Source: an archaeon
GTDB lineage: Archaea > Micrarchaeota > Micrarchaeia > Norongarragalinales > SBBD01
Assembly: GCA_005239845.1 (NCBI GenBank)
Contig: SBBD01000149.1
Coordinates: 1-9,455 of the forward strand
DNA: 9,455 nt
Direction of reading: 5' to 3'
The translations under genes and the position numbers were made by a program. Positions 7,147 through 9,455 of this stretch are shown piece after piece. The notes beneath the pieces are model-generated. The model worked only from the letters and a program-made list of their open reading frames with translations, made no database searches and was not told the origin of the DNA. Positions within the stretch are counted from its first letter, which is position 1. The number at the start of each line of letters is the position of its first letter.

Positions 7147-7200
7147 TGCTTTCTTTTCGACAAGGTCAGAAACTAGGGGGGGTCGCGCGCCTTATTTTTC
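7147..7200 (+). terminator. Possible archaeal oligo-T terminators after the GT2 operon
   Basis: Downstream of the stop at 7146 the plus strand has two pyrimidine/T-rich tracts, CTTTCTTTTC (7149-7158) and CTTATTTTTC (7191-7200). Archaeal RNA polymerase can terminate at short U-tracts without a hairpin. The facing minus-strand gene has no equivalent T-tract in this gap. Weak, position-based evidence. Confidence 0.35.
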
Positions 7201-7209
7201 GTGTTTCAT

Positions 7210-7557
7210 TCAGCTTCCCGCCAGCACTCGCAGCTTGTCGGGGTCGCGCTTGATTTCCTTCACTAAATCCGAAGGCCCGATGACCGTCATCTCTATTCTT
7301 CCGCCCAGCAATTGGATGAGACGCGACCGCACGCCCGCTGGCTCTTCCCCGAAAGAGGAAATCTCGATGCCGGGAAAGCTGCGCGAAACGTTTTCCATGG
7401 TCATCTTGAACAGCGAGCGTTCCTCTTGCCGCGTCAAGCCCTTCTCCAGCACGAGAATTTTCTTTTTCTTGACCTCGCTCAAGATGTACTTCAGCTTTTC
7501 AAGCTCGTTCATTCCGTTCAGAACGCGCGCCGCCACAAACTCGAGCTGCACCTTCAT
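7210..7557 (-). CDS. arvB: DUF2073 protein (OapB/ArvB family)
   Basis: A 115-residue small protein that matches the archaeal DUF2073 family over its whole length. The signature parts are the N-terminal strand MKVQLEFVAARVL, then MNELEKLKYILSEVKKKKI (16-34), ILVLEKGLTRQEE (34-46), a central SFPGIEISSF (60-69), and the C-terminal MTVIGPSDLVKEIKRDPD (90-107). No membrane segment or signal peptide. Family members occur next to an Era-like GTPase in many archaea, as here. In recent naming they are called OapB/ArvB, after the haloarchaeal ArvA GTPase linked to extracellular vesicle formation; I give this from memory. Its start lies 5 nt after the GTPase stop, with only a weak ribosome site (GATGAT), so translational coupling is likely. 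A partner or regulator of the GTPase is the reasonable role. The third family gene, a zinc-ribbon protein, is not beside it. The symbol follows the family name and is not proven orthology. Confidence 0.82.
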   Translation of the reverse strand: MKVQLEFVAARVLNGMNELEKLKYILSEVKKKKILVLEKGLTRQEERSLFKMTMENVSRSFPGIEISSFGEEPAGVRSRLIQLLGGRIEMTVIGPSDLVKEIKRDPDKLRVLAGS

Positions 7558-7562
7558 TCAAA

Positions 7563-8186
7563 TCATCTGGAGAGTTTTGCCAACGCTTCGTACAAGTGGT
7601 TGATGTTCTGCCCCGTCAGCGCGGAAAGCCCTACTACCGTGTGTTGCGGGAAGGCGTCCTTGACTTTTTCCGGGTGCGCTTTCTTGCTGTCCACCTTGTT
7701 CGCCACGATGATGACGGGAATCTTTCGTGCTTCCAGGTTGCCTAGAATCGTGATGTTGACTTGCGTAAAGGGGTCCTGCGTGGAATCGATTACAACGAGT
7801 GCCGCGTCCACGTTCTCCAGCCACTTGATGGCCTCGATGACTCCCTTCGTGGCTTCCTTGGCGCGCTTCAGGGACTCGTCCTTCGTCAAGCCATAGGCGG
7901 AAAAGTCCCTGTAATCGACTTTCGTGGCGATGCCGGGCATGTCCAGCAGGTTCATTTCAAGCTCTCTTCCCTTCGAGCGGACGATGACGTGCTCCTTCTT
8001 CTGCACTTCCCTCGTCTCGTGAGGAATTTCGCTGACCTTGCCCACGGGCTCGCCCAGCCAGTCCATGGAAATGCGGTTGGCCAAGCTCGTCTTCCCGGCA
8101 TTAGGCGCGCCATAAAATCCGAGCCTAACGACTTTGCGCTTCCAGAACAGCCTCTTCAACCAGTCAATAAATCGTGCGAAGGCCAT
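7563..8186 (-). CDS. arvA: Era-like small GTPase (ArvA-type)
   Basis: A 207-residue GTPase with all standard motifs: P-loop GAPNAGKTS at 26-34 (K32, T33), switch I threonine candidate T58 in PHETRE, G3 DMPG at 82-85, G4 NKVD at 163-166 and G5 SAL at 188-190. The first 20 residues (MAFARFIDWLKRLFWKRKVV) look like a basic, aromatic amphipathic helix suited to membrane contact. No KH RNA-binding domain follows, so it is not bacterial Era. Tight linkage to the DUF2073 gene identifies it as the archaeal Era-like GTPase group. A haloarchaeal member, ArvA, has been reported to drive membrane vesicle formation (from memory), which fits the N-terminal helix. ATG 8186 is the best start: it places the helix directly before the G domain. 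There is no ribosome site; the leader is C-rich. An in-frame GTG at 8198 is an alternative. The vesicle role here is inference. Confidence 0.85.
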   Translation of the reverse strand: MAFARFIDWLKRLFWKRKVVRLGFYGAPNAGKTSLANRISMDWLGEPVGKVSEIPHETREVQKKEHVIVRSKGRELEMNLLDMPGIATKVDYRDFSAYGLTKDESLKRAKEATKGVIEAIKWLENVDAALVVIDSTQDPFTQVNITILGNLEARKIPVIIVANKVDSKKAHPEKVKDAFPQHTVVGLSALTGQNINHLYEALAKLSR

Positions 8187-8292
8187 GGGGGGTTCACAGG
8201 GGGGTAATGGTTTGCTAACGTTTCCTCGCTTTTTAAAACCTGTGGATGGTTTGTCCCCAAAGCACTATCTATTTGCTTCCGCTCCCCCCCAT
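8185..8292. repeat. Inverted repeat ATGGGGGG / CCCCCCAT bounding the infB-arvA gap
   Basis: The plus strand has ATGGGGGG at 8185-8192 and CCCCCCAT at 8285-8292, a perfect 8-bp inverted repeat with a 92-bp interval. Another G6 run lies at 8199-8204. In an infB readthrough transcript the two arms could pair and bury two bases of the arvA start codon. G/C homopolymers make chance pairing fairly easy, so the function is open. Confidence 0.45.
8205..8242 (-). promoter_or_regulatory. Archaeal promoter for the GTPase/DUF2073 operon
   Basis: The minus strand reads GGTTTTAAAAAGCG around 8240-8227, with a TATA-like TTTTAAAA at 8238-8231. Transcription would begin near 8208, about 20 nt before the ATG at 8186. 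This separates the GTPase operon from infB upstream. Confidence 0.5.
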
Positions 8293-8295
8293 TTC

Positions 8296-9455
8296 CTAGA
8301 ATACGTGGGCTACGAACCCCTTGATTTTTTTTATTTCCTGCAAAAGCTCCTTTTCCTCCTCGCTCAACGCCCGAGCATACTTTTCCTCCAAGAGCCTGAC
8401 CTCCTCCCTTCCAATATCCGAATACAGGACCATTTTTTCCCGCACTTGTCTTCCGAAGTAGGGTCCTTCCACCGCAATGGCCACAGCATCCCCTCGCTTG
8501 GCTTCGTCCACCGCCTCCTTCTCCTTCTGCACAGACTTGACTTCCCCGATGCCCTGTCCCTCTTCCGTCATGAGTTTCGTCCCTTTCCGAATCCTCCCCG
8601 CCTGCACTTCCACACCGAAAATGCAGGGATTGCTTACGCGGAAACAGTGGTTTTCCAGAATCAAGAGCTTGGCAGGCAAGGGGAGCCTGATGAAGGCTTG
8701 CTTTCGGTCGGCATCCCGCATTTCTTCCCTCCAGTTCTTGTAGTTTTCCACCAAATCATAAATGATTTTTTCCTCGAAGAGCTTGACGTGCTCGATTTCC
8801 GCCTCCTTCCTCGCTTCTTCGTCCACGGGCGTCTGGAACGCGAGCACCACTCCCAGAAACGGCTCCTGTTTCTTTACGCTGGCCGCTTCCAACACCTCCT
8901 TCTTCAGCACTTTCCCGATGGCCGCCTTTCTCACGGGCACTTTTTCCCCTTTCAGCAGCCTCACGATGGCCTCCAGGCTCCCTAACGCATCGGCCTTTAC
9001 CAGCACGCCGTTTTCGGTTTTCTCGAACTCGATTTCCTGCACTTCCTTCTTCAGTTCTTCCTCGGCCTCCCGAACGTTGCCTTCCTCCACGGCAAACAAG
9101 GACGACCCTGCAACGGCCTGTTCCGCACCATCGCACACCACTTTCACTCCGGCTGCCGCGTGCACCTCCTTGACTCCCGAAAACTTTTGCCGCGGGTCCC
9201 GCATCTCGTCCAAGGGCTTGGGTCTCAGCAGGGCCTTCACGCGCGACCGCGTCACTTTCCCTTCCAAAGTGGAAAAAACGATTTCGTCCCCTTGCCTCAG
9301 CACGCCTTCATACACGACGGCGTCCAGCGCCGTGCCCACGCCCTTTTCTTCCTTGACTTCGAGGATGCTCGCCTTCGCTTTTCCTTGCGTGCTCTTCAAC
9401 TGTTGTTCCAGAAACTTTTGCGCCAAGCCCGAAACAAACATGAGCAGTTCCGGCA
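8296..9455 (-). CDS. infB: Translation initiation factor aIF5B, C-terminal part (5' partial)
   Basis: The frame is open through the right edge (residues PELL precede the first visible Met at 9441), so the N-terminal GTP-binding domain lies outside. The visible 385 or so residues cover domains II-IV of the GTPase that promotes ribosomal subunit joining and initiator tRNA placement. Counting from the Met at 9441, domain II includes ILEVKEEKGVGTALDAVVYE (26-45) and HAAAGVKVV (94-102). Domain III begins with GVLVKADALGSLEA (145-158). YDLVENYKNW (228-237) lies between domains III and IV. Domain IV has CIFGVEVQAGRIRKG (273-287). The end, ALSEEEKELLQEIKKIKGF (358-376), is the helical tail that in archaea and eukaryotes contacts initiation factor 1A. 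A full-length protein is near 600 residues, so about one third is missing. No intein or frameshift is present in the visible part. The 109-nt gap to the downstream GTPase gene has its own promoter. Confidence 0.95.
   Translation of the reverse strand, partial: PELLMFVSGLAQKFLEQQLKSTQGKAKASILEVKEEKGVGTALDAVVYEGVLRQGDEIVFSTLEGKVTRSRVKALLRPKPLDEMRDPRQKFSGVKEVHAAAGVKVVCDGAEQAVAGSSLFAVEEGNVREAEEELKKEVQEIEFEKTENGVLVKADALGSLEAIVRLLKGEKVPVRKAAIGKVLKKEVLEAASVKKQEPFLGVVLAFQTPVDEEARKEAEIEHVKLFEEKIIYDLVENYKNWREEMRDADRKQAFIRLPLPAKLLILENHCFRVSNPCIFGVEVQAGRIRKGTKLMTEEGQGIGEVKSVQKEKEAVDEAKRGDAVAIAVEGPYFGRQVREKMVLYSDIGREEVRLLEEKYARALSEEEKELLQEIKKIKGFVAHVF

Noticed and set aside
7563..8186. Bacterial Era, an rRNA-binding GTPase
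   Set aside because: There is no C-terminal KH domain: the protein ends about 20 residues after the G5 motif. The neighbour is DUF2073, pointing to the archaeal group.
4088..8290. G6-G7 or C6-C7 tracts in intergenic regions (4088-4094, 7176-7182, 8187-8204, 8284-8290) as a regulatory pattern
   Set aside because: Similar runs also occur inside genes, at 3093-3098 and 5353-5358, so they are not specific to intergenic DNA.
8134..8985. A 283-codon open frame on the plus strand opposite infB and the GTPase start
   Set aside because: It is antisense to aIF5B and the GTPase N-terminus, which are both clear family members. The product is low in complexity, rich in Phe, Leu, His and Pro.

Overview
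The window reads as archaeal chromosomal DNA. The archaeal signs are a C-terminal part of the universal/archaeal initiation factor aIF5B, a small Era-like GTPase followed by a DUF2073 protein (a characteristically archaeal pair), AT-rich TATA-box-like elements at promoter distance from starts, and at least one start that looks leaderless. The secreted protein with repeated Trp-Asn-Leu-Val-Ser-Val-Pro-type motifs and a Cys-x4-Gly-Gly-x-Trp motif is a style I associate with DPANN lineages (Diapherotrites/Micrarchaeota-like) as well as other archaea. That lineage guess is weak. Coding density is high, GC is moderate, and I see no mobile element, CRISPR array, tRNA or rRNA.

Layout. Positions 1-2612, minus strand: a DUF4139 membrane-anchored protein (1128-2612), then a secreted cysteine-rich two-repeat protein (1-1088) whose 3' end lies outside the window. 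Positions 2744-4045, minus strand: a GT-C-like multi-spanning membrane glycosyltransferase. Positions 4046-4232: a divergent promoter region. Positions 4233-7146, plus strand: a cellulose-synthase-like family 2 glycosyltransferase (GT2) and, 4 bases downstream, a multi-spanning membrane protein of unknown family. Positions 7147-7209: a short convergent gap. Positions 7210-8186, minus strand: an ArvA/Era-like GTPase and its DUF2073 (ArvB/OapB-type) partner, 5 bases apart. Positions 8296-9455, minus strand: infB (aIF5B), whose GTPase domain lies beyond the right edge.

How they may work together. Five consecutive genes concern the cell envelope: a secreted cysteine-rich protein, an anchored DUF4139 protein, a GT-C enzyme facing outward, a processive-type GT2 that takes a sugar nucleotide from the cytoplasm, and a membrane protein with a long C-terminal domain. 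The GT2 plus its coupled membrane partner could form a surface polysaccharide or glycolipid synthesis unit, divergently transcribed from the GT-C gene. The GTPase pair next door belongs to a family reported in haloarchaea to drive membrane vesicle formation, so it is also envelope-related, but it sits in its own transcription unit. The best candidates for something undescribed are the GT2/unknown membrane protein pair and the DUF4139/secreted repeat protein pair. Both are inferences from context.
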